Source: an uncultured Nitrospinaceae bacterium
GTDB taxonomy: Bacteria > Nitrospinota > Nitrospinia > Nitrospinales > VA-1
Direction of reading: 5' to 3'
DNA length: 8,445 nt
Assembly (NCBI GenBank): GCA_913043155.1
Contig: CAJWLY010000058.1
Span: 1-8,445 of the forward strand
In this document: in pieces, positions 1 through 6,294 of the stretch
Numbering within the stretch: position 1 is the stretch's first letter
Layout: the number at the start of each line of letters is the position of its first letter
Notes under the pieces: model-generated
What the model was told of the DNA's origin: nothing
The model's input: the letters and a program-made list of their open reading frames with translations, nothing else
Database searches by the model: none
Translations under genes and position numbers: made by a program

Positions 1-365
1 TTCCCTGCTTTTTGAACCGAGGAGAATCCGTTTTCCCGGAGTTTGTTCAGGTCCACATCTGAAACTTCCGACGTGACCAGAAGAATGAAATGCAGGGTCT
101 TGAAAATCCTTTTGATATTCTCCAAGTGGTTCGGTTCGGTTTTGCCCTTGCGCATGACGAATATGATGAGATCGGGCTTGATCGGATTGGATGGTTTGAA
201 GCAGTCCGTGAGGTTTACGAAGGTCATCACCAAGAGTTTTTCTTGCTTCAGTAGCTTTGCTAGATGGAGCCGTTCACCTTTGATCGGATCGACTATAAAA
301 ATCGATTTAAAGTTCGGTTTTCTTCTTATGTTTTTTATGTTTCTTCTGTCTTTTTGTTGGTTCAT
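1..365 (-). CDS. Degenerate response-regulator receiver domain protein, 5' part only (runs off left edge)
   Basis: Read leftward from an ATG at 365-363, the frame stays open for 121 codons to the window edge, so the C-terminus is not seen. After a basic leader (residues 1-20), the protein follows a CheY-like receiver pattern: strand 1 SIFIVD (21-26), strand 3 PDLIIFV (64-70), strand 4 FILLVTS (93-99) and a late lysine in VQKAG (K119). Asp26 matches one acidic-pocket residue, Thr98 the switch Thr/Ser and Lys119 the conserved lysine. The phospho-acceptor aspartate position is Val70, and only one residue of the usual acidic pair remains. This is therefore a pseudo-receiver that probably cannot be phosphorylated in the normal way. 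The fold call rests on pattern matching by eye. The frame opens after a stop at 434-432; a GTG at 374 is the other possible start, and neither has a strong ribosome site. It diverges from the NfeD gene. Confidence 0.72.
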   Translation of the reverse strand, partial: MNQQKDRRNIKNIRRKPNFKSIFIVDPIKGERLHLAKLLKQEKLLVMTFVNLTDCFKPSNPIKPDLIIFVMRKGKTEPNHLENIKRIFKTLHFILLVTSEVSDVDLNKLRENGFSSVQKAG

Positions 366-436
366 ATTTTTCACTTTACCATCAAACCACGCTTCTATGA
401 AATGAAAATGGAGTTTCCCGGTGGTGCAAACTCAGC

Positions 437-454
437 GTTTGGGTTTGGGTTTGA
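437..454 (+). repeat. Short tandem hexamer repeat (GTTTGG, GTTTGG, GTTTGA)
   Basis: Three consecutive 6-base units, the last with one change, run into the -35 box of the predicted NfeD promoter. A change in copy number would not alter the -35 to -10 spacing, because the last unit carries part of the -35 itself. It may be chance. Confidence 0.45.
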
Positions 455-479
455 CTTTGCCCGAAACTGTATAGAGAAT
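451..479 (+). promoter_or_regulatory. Sigma70-type promoter for the NfeD-hydrolase pair
   Basis: TTGACT (451-456) and GAGAAT (474-479) are separated by 17 bp, matching the -35 and -10 consensus at 5 of 6 and 4 of 6 positions. It lies in the divergent gap, with an expected start near 486, some 30 bases before the NfeD ATG. The -35 is the end of a short GTTTGG repeat. The call is from sequence only. Confidence 0.5.
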
Positions 480-514
480 GGATTGGAAGCTATCGAATTT
501 CGGTGGGGCATTTT

Positions 515-1840
515 ATGACGATACTTCGACAGATACTGGTCACGTTTCTGCTGTTCATAGCGTATCCTTTGAGCGCGTTTGCATCAGGGGAAATCGTCGT
601 TGTGAGGATCGATGGACCCATCAACCCTGTTGTTGGTGAATTCGTGACTGACGAGATTACTCAGGCCAATGGGGTAGCGGCCGAGCTGATCGTGATCCAG
701 ATGAACACGCCAGGCGGGCTCGACACTTCGATGCGGCAGATCATCAAGGCAATCGAGAATTCGAAAGTTCCCGTAGTATCTTACGTTTCGCCTGGTGGAT
801 CGCGTGCGGCCTCGGCCGGGACGTTCATCACCATCGCATCGCATATTGCCGCGATGGCGCCCGGTACCAATATTGGAGCAGCCCATCCTGTCAACCTGAT
901 GGGCGGGGGCGGTGGAGGCGAACAGGCTAAAACGATGGAAGAAAAGGTTGTTAATGATGCATCGGCTTATATCCGCTCCCTTGCCGAGCAGCGTGGACGC
1001 AACGCCTACTGGGCTGAGTTATCTGTGAGGAAAAGCGCTTCCGTTTCTGCCGAGGAAGCCAAACGTCTCAACGTCATCGATCTGATCGCCGCCAACCTGG
1101 ATGGACTTGTGTTGGCTCTGGACGGGCGCGAAGTGAAGATGAATGGGGGATCCGACATTCTCCACACAGCGGGTAAGCAAATCGTTTACAAGGAAATGAA
1201 CCGGCGGCAAAAAATTCTCGATGTTATTTCCAATCCGAATGTCGTCTATATTCTGATGATGCTCGGACTAGTCGGTCTTTACCTCGAACTTTCCAACCCG
1301 GGACTTATTTTGCCGGGAGTGATTGGTGGCATCAGCCTCATTCTGGCCCTCTACGCCATGCAGACTTTGCCGGTCAACTATGCCGGATTTCTCCTAATTC
1401 TGTTGGGAGTGATCCTATTCATTGCCGAGATCAACGTCATGAGCTATGGTCTCCTACTGGTGGGCGGAACGATTTCACTTTTTCTCGGATCGCTCATGCT
1501 GATCGACAGCGACGACCCGGCAATGCAGATTTCCCGGGCTGTGCTTTACCCAACAGTGGCAGTGACTACCCTGATTTCCATAGGAGCTGTTTATCTGGCT
1601 ACCCGGTCTGCTCGTCTGCGTACGACCACTGGTTCCGAAGGGTTGATCGGCGCAACTGGTGTGGTTACCGCCGAATTGAATCCGGGAGGACGTGTTTTCG
1701 TCCACGGGGAAACTTGGAATGCCGAAAGCGACACCGTGATCTCCGGCGGTGAGAAGGTGGTCGTCGAATCGATTGATGGGCTCAAGATAAAAGTCCGAAA
1801 AGCTTCGTCTCCGAGAGAAGAAAATTCGGCCCAGGGATGA
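515..1840 (+). CDS. Long-form NfeD membrane-bound serine protease (ClpP/SppA class)
   Basis: The product is 441 aa and has the full long-NfeD layout: signal peptide (about 1-24), ClpP-like protease domain (about 26-205), four to five membrane helices (about 241-364) and a C-terminal NfeD OB-fold domain (about 372-430). The probable nucleophile is Ser100 in the RAASAGTF stretch, and the general base is Lys144 in EEKVVNDASAYIRS. These match the Ser/Lys dyad known for archaeal PH1510, which cleaves stomatin. The oxyanion-type motif NTPGG (64-68) and RGRN (160-163) are also present. A run of glycines (130-135) sits between the two catalytic residues. The protease domain should face the periplasm or cell exterior and the OB-fold the cytoplasm. 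I chose ATG 515 because GGTGGGG (502-508) lies 6 bases upstream; the GTG at 503 lies within that site. The usual stomatin/slipin partner gene is not adjacent. Its stop overlaps the next start, so the two are probably co-translated. Confidence 0.9.
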   Translation: MTILRQILVTFLLFIAYPLSAFASGEIVVVRIDGPINPVVGEFVTDEITQANGVAAELIVIQMNTPGGLDTSMRQIIKAIENSKVPVVSYVSPGGSRAASAGTFITIASHIAAMAPGTNIGAAHPVNLMGGGGGGEQAKTMEEKVVNDASAYIRSLAEQRGRNAYWAELSVRKSASVSAEEAKRLNVIDLIAANLDGLVLALDGREVKMNGGSDILHTAGKQIVYKEMNRRQKILDVISNPNVVYILMMLGLVGLYLELSNPGLILPGVIGGISLILALYAMQTLPVNYAGFLLILLGVILFIAEINVMSYGLLLVGGTISLFLGSLMLIDSDDPAMQISRAVLYPTVAVTTLISIGAVYLATRSARLRTTTGSEGLIGATGVVTAELNPGGRVFVHGETWNAESDTVISGGEKVVVESIDGLKIKVRKASSPREENSAQG

Positions 1841-2718
1841 GCTCCCCTGACTTTTTGAAAAATGTAAAATCCCTCATGTCCATTTTGCAGATGGTTGGGC
1901 TGGTTGTGTTTTTCCTCGTGCTCTACGGGGTCTTTCTGATCAGTTGCGAGCGCCGAATCATTTTTCATCCCGTCAAGTATCCCGAAGGATACTGGAGTCC
2001 AGCTTCGAGATCCATTCCAGTAGAGGATGTTTATTTTACTACCGGCGATGGTGTCCGCCTGCATGGGTGGTACGTACCTTCCAGCGGTGGGGCGGCGACG
2101 ATGCTGTGGTTTCACGGTAACGCGGGTAACCTGACGCATCGGTTGGGCAATATTGAGATGCTCAGGTCGCTTCACATTAACCTGTTCATTTTTGATTACC
2201 GGGGCTATGGAAGAAGCGAAGGTGAACCAGATGAGGCCGGGATTTATCTTGATTCGCAGGCGGCGTATGACTGGCTGGTGAACATAAAAAAAACTCTTCC
2301 CCAAAAAATCGTTCTATTTGGCCGTTCGCTGGGAGGTATCTGCGCTGTTGAAATCGCCGCAAAAAATCCGGCTGCCGGGCTCATCTTGGAATCGGTGTTT
2401 CCCTCCGCCCGGAGAATGGCTCAAAAGATATTTCCGTTTCTTCCTCTTGGCTGGGCTATAAAATCCCGGTTCGACGCCATCGCTCAGGTCCCCGGCTTAA
2501 AACTCCCCAAGCTGTTCCTTCACGGTACTCAGGATGAGGTCGTGCCTTATAAACTGGGCCGGGAGCTTTTTGCCGCCGCTGTCGAGCCCAAGGCGTTCTA
2601 CGATATTGAAGGTGCTGGACACAACGACACCTACCTGGTGGGCGGTCCCGCCTATTTCGATGCGCTAGACCGATTTATCCGAAACGCTATTTCTGATGGG
2701 TCCAGGAAGAATTCATGA
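1837..2718 (+). CDS. Membrane-anchored alpha/beta hydrolase (Bem46/ABHD13/YfhR-like)
   Basis: The product is 293 aa. An N-terminal hydrophobic helix (about 15-36) should anchor it to the inner membrane, followed by the family-typical ERRIIFHP segment (38-45). The hydrolase fold shows HGNAGN (93-98, oxyanion hole), the nucleophile elbow GRSLGG with Ser164, the acid Asp233 in HGTQDEVVP and His262 in GAGHND, giving a complete catalytic triad. The substrate is unknown; members of this group act as serine esterases, thioesterases or amidases. The ATG overlaps the TGA of the NfeD gene (ATGA, 1837-1840), so translation is likely coupled. The AGGGA just before it is too close to be a normal ribosome site, which also favours coupling. 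An in-frame ATG at 1876 is a weaker start. Being beside a membrane protease suggests a role in envelope lipid or protein turnover, which is inference only. Confidence 0.88.
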   Translation: MSSPDFLKNVKSLMSILQMVGLVVFFLVLYGVFLISCERRIIFHPVKYPEGYWSPASRSIPVEDVYFTTGDGVRLHGWYVPSSGGAATMLWFHGNAGNLTHRLGNIEMLRSLHINLFIFDYRGYGRSEGEPDEAGIYLDSQAAYDWLVNIKKTLPQKIVLFGRSLGGICAVEIAAKNPAAGLILESVFPSARRMAQKIFPFLPLGWAIKSRFDAIAQVPGLKLPKLFLHGTQDEVVPYKLGRELFAAAVEPKAFYDIEGAGHNDTYLVGGPAYFDALDRFIRNAISDGSRKNS

Positions 2719-2733
2719 TGAACCGCTGCCCAA

Positions 2734-2780
2734 TTTACGTTACATTGTAAAGCTTTTAACCTTGGCCTCCGGCGGAGACC
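2734..2780 (+). other. Two small inverted repeats in the hydrolase-proB gap
   Basis: TTTAC (2734-2738) pairs with GTAAA (2747-2751) around an 8-base loop and is followed by GCTTTT, so it could be a weak terminator. Further on, CTCC (2767-2770) pairs with GGAG (2774-2777) around GGC, with flanking GG/CC that could extend the stem. That hairpin lies 16 bases before the proB ATG and could influence initiation. Both stems are short, and I see no clear promoter in this 75-base gap. Confidence 0.25.
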
Positions 2781-2793
2781 TAGAAGAAATTAC

Positions 2794-3963
2794 ATGCAAA
2801 ACGACATTCGTAAGGAAATTCTTAAAGATCTCAAGCGGGTGGTGATCAAGATCGGAAGCAGTATCATCAGCAACCGTGATGGAGGGCGAGCCGGTCTTAC
2901 GATCGGTTTGAATGCCGACCATGTGCGCCGCTTAGCTGGAACAATCCGGAGGATCGTTGACCGGAACTGTGAGGTGGTATTGGTTTCCTCCGGCGCGATC
3001 ATGGCGGGGAGGGAGCGGTTGGGGCTGAGCAAGGCTCACCTCACCATTCCCGAAAAACAGGCCTGCGCTGCCATCGGCCAGAGTTACCTAATGCACACTT
3101 ATGAGAAAAAATTCGAAAAGGAGGGGCTCAAGGTAGCGCAGATTCTCCTCGGACACGATGATCTCGAAAATCGCGGGCGTTTCCTCAATGCCAAGCACAC
3201 CCTGGAAACGCTCTTGGAACATGGAGTGATTCCGATTATCAACGAAAACGATTCGGTGACCGTCGATGAAATTAAGATCGGGGATAACGACACCTTATCA
3301 GCCACGGTTGCCTGTCTGGTGGATGCACAACTTTTGGTTATCCTTTCTGATGTAGACGGGCTCTACTCCCGCGACCCTTCAAAAAAAAGCGGTAAAAAAC
3401 AAGATGCGCCCAAACTCATCGGACATATTGACCATGTGACGGATGAAATTGAGAAACTTGCAGGCAAGAGCAAAAGCTCCGTCACTGTTGGGGGAATGTA
3501 TACCAAAGTCCTTGCCGCGAAACAGACCATGAGCTTTGGTATCCCCACACTGGTTGTGAATGGATTGGACAACAAAGCGTCAGATAAGATTTTCTCCGGC
3601 GAGAGCGTGGGCACTCTATTCTGGGCTGGAAAGGAAAAGATTAAAACGCGGAAGCACTGGATCGCTCACACGCTCAAGCCTTCGGGGCAGATTACCGTCG
3701 ATTCCGGTGCGAAGAAGGCGATCGTTGAACGGGGGAAAAGCCTATTGCCTGCCGGGGTGGTATCCGTGGAGGGGCAATTTGCATTCGGCAACGCAGTGCG
3801 GGTTTTAGATGAAAAGGGTACTGAGATCGCACGCGGACTTATCAATTACAACGCCCGGGACTTGGAGCAGATCAAGGGGATGAAAACCGCTGCCGTGCGC
3901 AATCTTTTCGATCAGAACTTTTATGAAGAAGTTATCCACCGCGACGATCTTGTTGTATTGTGA
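2794..3963 (+). CDS. proB: Glutamate 5-kinase with C-terminal PUA domain
   Basis: ProB phosphorylates L-glutamate with ATP to gamma-glutamyl phosphate, the first step of proline synthesis, in the cytoplasm. The product is 389 aa, slightly longer than E. coli ProB. The amino-acid kinase domain (about 14-280) shows VVIKIGSS (17-23, Lys19), LVSSGAIMAG (63-72), INEND (149-153), GDNDTLSA (163-170), ILSDVDGLY (183-191) and GGMYTK (233-238, Lys238). A PUA domain occupies about 288-375 (SGAKKAI, FGNAVRV, ARGLINY). Upstream of GGM the usual G-T is replaced by T-V (residues 231-232), in the nucleotide-binding loop. The ATG at 2794 is preceded by AGAAG (2782-2786), a weak ribosome site 7 bases away. proA and obg, common ProB neighbours, are not adjacent. 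The stop overlaps the next gene. The assignment is secure; the motif change is discussed under findings. Confidence 0.95.
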   Translation: MQNDIRKEILKDLKRVVIKIGSSIISNRDGGRAGLTIGLNADHVRRLAGTIRRIVDRNCEVVLVSSGAIMAGRERLGLSKAHLTIPEKQACAAIGQSYLMHTYEKKFEKEGLKVAQILLGHDDLENRGRFLNAKHTLETLLEHGVIPIINENDSVTVDEIKIGDNDTLSATVACLVDAQLLVILSDVDGLYSRDPSKKSGKKQDAPKLIGHIDHVTDEIEKLAGKSKSSVTVGGMYTKVLAAKQTMSFGIPTLVVNGLDNKASDKIFSGESVGTLFWAGKEKIKTRKHWIAHTLKPSGQITVDSGAKKAIVERGKSLLPAGVVSVEGQFAFGNAVRVLDEKGTEIARGLINYNARDLEQIKGMKTAAVRNLFDQNFYEEVIHRDDLVVL

Positions 3964-4376
3964 CTGCGCGCAAAAAATGGTGGGAGAAGAAACCCGTTCG
4001 GTTCGAATGCCAGCCTGACTGTTTCAAGTGTTGTGCTAAGCCCGGGATCGTTTATTTCGAGCCGGCGGCCATCGAGAAGTCCGCGAAGTTCCTCAAGACC
4101 AGCCCCGAACAGTTCCGCAGCGAATTTTTGAAATGGGACGACGGGCACTGGGTGCATGATGTGGAAAAGGGAAAGCCTTGCGCTTTTCTGATACCGACCG
4201 GATGTGCCATCCAACAAAGTAAACCCCTTCAGTGCCGGGCCTATCCCTTCTGGCACGAGAATATGAATTCTGAAAGCATGTGGCGGTTTGTCGGGGCGTT
4301 TTGTCCGGGAATCGGGATCGGTCCTGCGGTGCCCATGGTAACCATCCGCAAGTTCCTGAACAAATTTAAGCTGTAA
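3960..4376 (+). CDS. YkgJ-family cysteine-cluster (zinc/iron-chelating) protein
   Basis: The product is 138 aa and carries the YkgJ/CxxCxxCC signature: Cys17, Cys21, Cys24 and Cys25 near the N-terminus, then Cys74 in PCAFL, Cys82 in GCAI, Cys92 in QCRAYPFW, and Cys115. Eight cysteines in this arrangement suggest a Zn2+ or Fe-S site. The biochemical role of the family is poorly known, and no substrate can be named. It has no signal peptide or membrane segment, so it should be cytoplasmic. The start is a GTG at 3960 whose last two bases begin the proB TGA (GTGA overlap), and no in-frame ATG precedes the cysteine motif, so it is probably translated by coupling to proB. A promoter-bearing gap follows, so the unit likely ends here. 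Confidence 0.85.
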   Translation: MTARKKWWEKKPVRFECQPDCFKCCAKPGIVYFEPAAIEKSAKFLKTSPEQFRSEFLKWDDGHWVHDVEKGKPCAFLIPTGCAIQQSKPLQCRAYPFWHENMNSESMWRFVGAFCPGIGIGPAVPMVTIRKFLNKFKL

Positions 4377-4451
4377 AGAAAAGGTGTGTTGTCGCGAAAC
4401 AAAAATCGCGCAGCGGTTGATGGCGGTGGTTAAGGGGCTTGGGGGCGGCAG

Positions 4452-4480
4452 TTGACATTGGTGCGGTGCATGGGGATAAT
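4452..4480 (+). promoter_or_regulatory. Strong sigma70-type promoter for purA
   Basis: A perfect -35 (TTGACA, 4452-4457) and a near-perfect -10 (GATAAT, 4475-4480) are 17 bp apart, the optimal spacing. It is the best promoter match in the window. Transcription would begin near 4487, giving a long leader before the purA ATG. Confidence 0.7.
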
Positions 4481-4613
4481 ACCCCTCGGCTTGACCGACT
4501 TTCCTCCATCCGAATCCATTGAATTATCCGGTTTTACATGAAGAGTTCAATCCGCGGTGGGGTGTGTTTTGTCTGGTCTAACGCCAATGGGTTGACTGGC
4601 AAACTTTTATTAT

Positions 4614-4619
4614 AGGAAA
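4614..4619 (+). promoter_or_regulatory. purA ribosome binding site
   Basis: AGGAAA lies 7 bases upstream of the ATG at 4627, supporting this start, after which the conserved N-terminal GMQWGDEGKGK motif follows immediately. Confidence 0.65.
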
Positions 4620-4626
4620 TAATTTC

Positions 4627-5913
4627 ATGTCTGTTGCAGTAGTCGTTGGGATGCAGTGGGGAGATGAGGGTAAGGGCAAAATCATCGATCTCCTTGCGGA
4701 GGATGCTGATGTGATCGCACGTTATGCCGGGGGGCATAATGCCGGACACACTATCGTGTTTGATGGCAACCAGCATATCCTGCACCTCATCCCTTCAGGT
4801 ATTTTTCATAAGAACAAGCTGTGTGTCATCGGCAACGGGGTGGTGGTCGATCCCTCAGCCCTGGTCCATGAGATGAAGCAGTTGAAGGATGCGGGAGTTG
4901 ATCTGGAAGGTCGCCTGGTTATTAGCGACCGGGCGAACATCATTCTGCCTTATCACGGAACCTTCGATAAGGAACGCGAGATTTCTCGAGATTTTGAGAA
5001 GATCGGTACGACAGGACGCGGCATTGGTCCGTCTTACGCCGACAAGATTGCCCGGACCGGGATCCGCACGTGCGACTATCGTGATGAGGACCGACTGCGA
5101 CAAAAATTGAAATCTAATTACCGTGAAAAGAAAACTATTCTTAAAGACTTTTATGGCCACGATCTTCCTGATTGTGACAGCATGTTCGGTCAATTGATGG
5201 AATATCGGGACACATTCCTTAATTTCTTAGGGGACACCCATGTTCTTTTGCGCGATCAGATTGCGCAAAATAAAAAAATCCTTTGCGAAGGTGCCCAGGG
5301 AACCATGCTGGATGTAGACCACGGGACTTATCCGTTCGTAACTTCTTCTAACGCCAGTTCCGGAGGGGCGTGTACAGGGCTTGGCATCCCGCCGACGCAG
5401 ATAAATCGGGTCGTTGGTGTGATCAAGGCCTACACCACCCGCGTCGGGGAAGGTCCGTTCCCTACCGAACTCAAGGGAGGAAGCGGAGAAAAACTACGCG
5501 CGGAAGGCCAGGAGTTCGGTTCCACTACCGGACGTCCGCGGCGTTGTGGCTGGTTCGACGCCGTCGTCGCAAGATACGGTGTTTGCCTCAACGGCATCAA
5601 CTCCATTGCCCTCACCAAGATTGACGTTCTCGACCGTTTCGATACCCTGCAGGTGTGTACGGGGTACAAGTATAAGGGGGCCGTTTACGAAGAAATGCCC
5701 GCCGATCTGAATGTGCTGGAAAACTGCGAGCCGGTGTATACTGAGTTCCAGGGCTGGAATCAGAGTACCGTGGGGATCGAAAGTTTCGATCAACTGCCCG
5801 AGAATGCGAAGCGTTATATTGATGCCTTGGAGAATCTGCTGGGGGCGGGCTTCCTCATGATTTCCACCGGACCCGAACGATGCCAGACCATTCGCCTAGG
5901 CGACTTGTTCTAG
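4627..5913 (+). CDS. purA: Adenylosuccinate synthetase
   Basis: PurA joins IMP and aspartate with GTP to make adenylosuccinate, the first committed step from IMP to AMP, in the cytoplasm. The product is 428 aa, the normal length. Seen in order: GDEGKGK (12-18, with catalytic Asp13), GGHNAGHT (35-42, with catalytic His41), GTTGRGIGPSY (127-137, IMP-binding), EGAQG and LDVDHGTYPFVTSSN (221-242), the aspartate loop GSTTGRPRRCGW (298-309), the guanine-binding TKID (330-333), and STGPER (413-418). All key residues are present and the frame is intact. It has its own promoter upstream. The next gene begins 37 bases after the stop with no evident terminator between, so it may be co-transcribed. Confidence 0.98.
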   Translation: MSVAVVVGMQWGDEGKGKIIDLLAEDADVIARYAGGHNAGHTIVFDGNQHILHLIPSGIFHKNKLCVIGNGVVVDPSALVHEMKQLKDAGVDLEGRLVISDRANIILPYHGTFDKEREISRDFEKIGTTGRGIGPSYADKIARTGIRTCDYRDEDRLRQKLKSNYREKKTILKDFYGHDLPDCDSMFGQLMEYRDTFLNFLGDTHVLLRDQIAQNKKILCEGAQGTMLDVDHGTYPFVTSSNASSGGACTGLGIPPTQINRVVGVIKAYTTRVGEGPFPTELKGGSGEKLRAEGQEFGSTTGRPRRCGWFDAVVARYGVCLNGINSIALTKIDVLDRFDTLQVCTGYKYKGAVYEEMPADLNVLENCEPVYTEFQGWNQSTVGIESFDQLPENAKRYIDALENLLGAGFLMISTGPERCQTIRLGDLF

Positions 5914-5950
5914 GTTCTGGTTCGGCCGTTTGTTCTTTAAGGGGGGCGGC

Positions 5951-6244
5951 GTGCAGTTCGATTTTGCAAACGAGGTTCTGGAATACTTTCAGGGGCGGAA
6001 TCAGTCGGAACTGACAATCGACCTTGAAGAGATTCCCTCCAATTGCTGTCTCGGTCGCCTACCCGAAGTCCGACTCCTCAACACCTCTCCTGAAAACCCA
6101 GAGAATTTTCGTCATTTTATCGTCGAGGGAATCAGTATTTACCTGTCTAAAAACCTGCGCACTGAGAATACCCTTAAACTTTTTCTTTCCGGACTGGGCC
6201 CTTTCAAAAAACTGGAGATTGCCGGAATCAACCTTATACTGTAA
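5951..6244 (+). CDS. CC/Se-motif family protein (cysteine form), small unknown-function protein
   Basis: The product is 97 aa, with no signal peptide or membrane segment. Its layout resembles the family named 'CC/Se motif (seleno)protein': an N-terminal helix (FANEVLEYF), a strand with TIDLE, a Cys-Cys pair (Cys32-Cys33 in SNCCLG), PEVRLLNTSPENPENF, then EGISIYLSKNL, a hydrophobic strand and a final KKLEIAGI. In some members selenocysteine replaces a cysteine of the pair; here both codons are plain Cys (TGC TGT). A role in redox chemistry or metal handling is inference from the vicinal cysteines, and the layout loosely recalls HesB/IscA-like proteins. I chose GTG 5951 because AAGGGG (5939-5944) lies 6 bases upstream; a TTG at 5930 would place that site inside the gene. 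The family call is from memory of the pattern. Confidence 0.68.
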   Translation: MQFDFANEVLEYFQGRNQSELTIDLEEIPSNCCLGRLPEVRLLNTSPENPENFRHFIVEGISIYLSKNLRTENTLKLFLSGLGPFKKLEIAGINLIL

Positions 6245-6294
6245 TTGGGTGATACAAGTTGTAAGATTGTTCTACAGACTCCGACTCCAAAGTT

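Larger units (their letters stand above)
4377..4626. other. 250-base intergenic region before purA
   Basis: The gap holds the purA promoter at 4452-4480 and a leader of about 140 nt. Near its left end, CGCGA (4393-4397) and TCGCG (4406-4410) form a short stem around an A-rich loop, but no T-run follows, so I do not call it a terminator. In the leader, ATTGAA (4518-4523) pairs with TTCAAT (4546-4551), and GCCA (4583-4586) with TGGC (4597-4600). I match no known riboswitch by eye and see no small gene. Confidence 0.5.

Noticed and set aside
43..405. Rightward 120-codon frame at the left edge
   Set aside because: It is antisense to the receiver-like gene, and its translation is low-complexity Phe/Ser/Leu-rich without a recognisable domain.
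264..518. Rightward 84-codon frame running into the NfeD start
   Set aside because: It crosses the promoter and ribosome site of NfeD, has no ribosome site of its own, and resembles no family.
1591..2304. Long leftward frame (237 codons) across the NfeD-hydrolase junction
   Set aside because: Both opposite-strand genes are well conserved families with complete motifs; the reverse translation shows no domain.
4393..4410. CGCGA/TCGCG stem after the YkgJ gene as a terminator
   Set aside because: Five-base stem with no T-run after it.
4592..4613. TTGACT and TATTAT just before purA as a second promoter
   Set aside because: Only about 10 bp separate the two boxes, too short for sigma70.
6245..6294. 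Promoter directly upstream of the CstA gene
   Set aside because: TTGGGT at 6245 has no matching -10 at 16-18 bp spacing.
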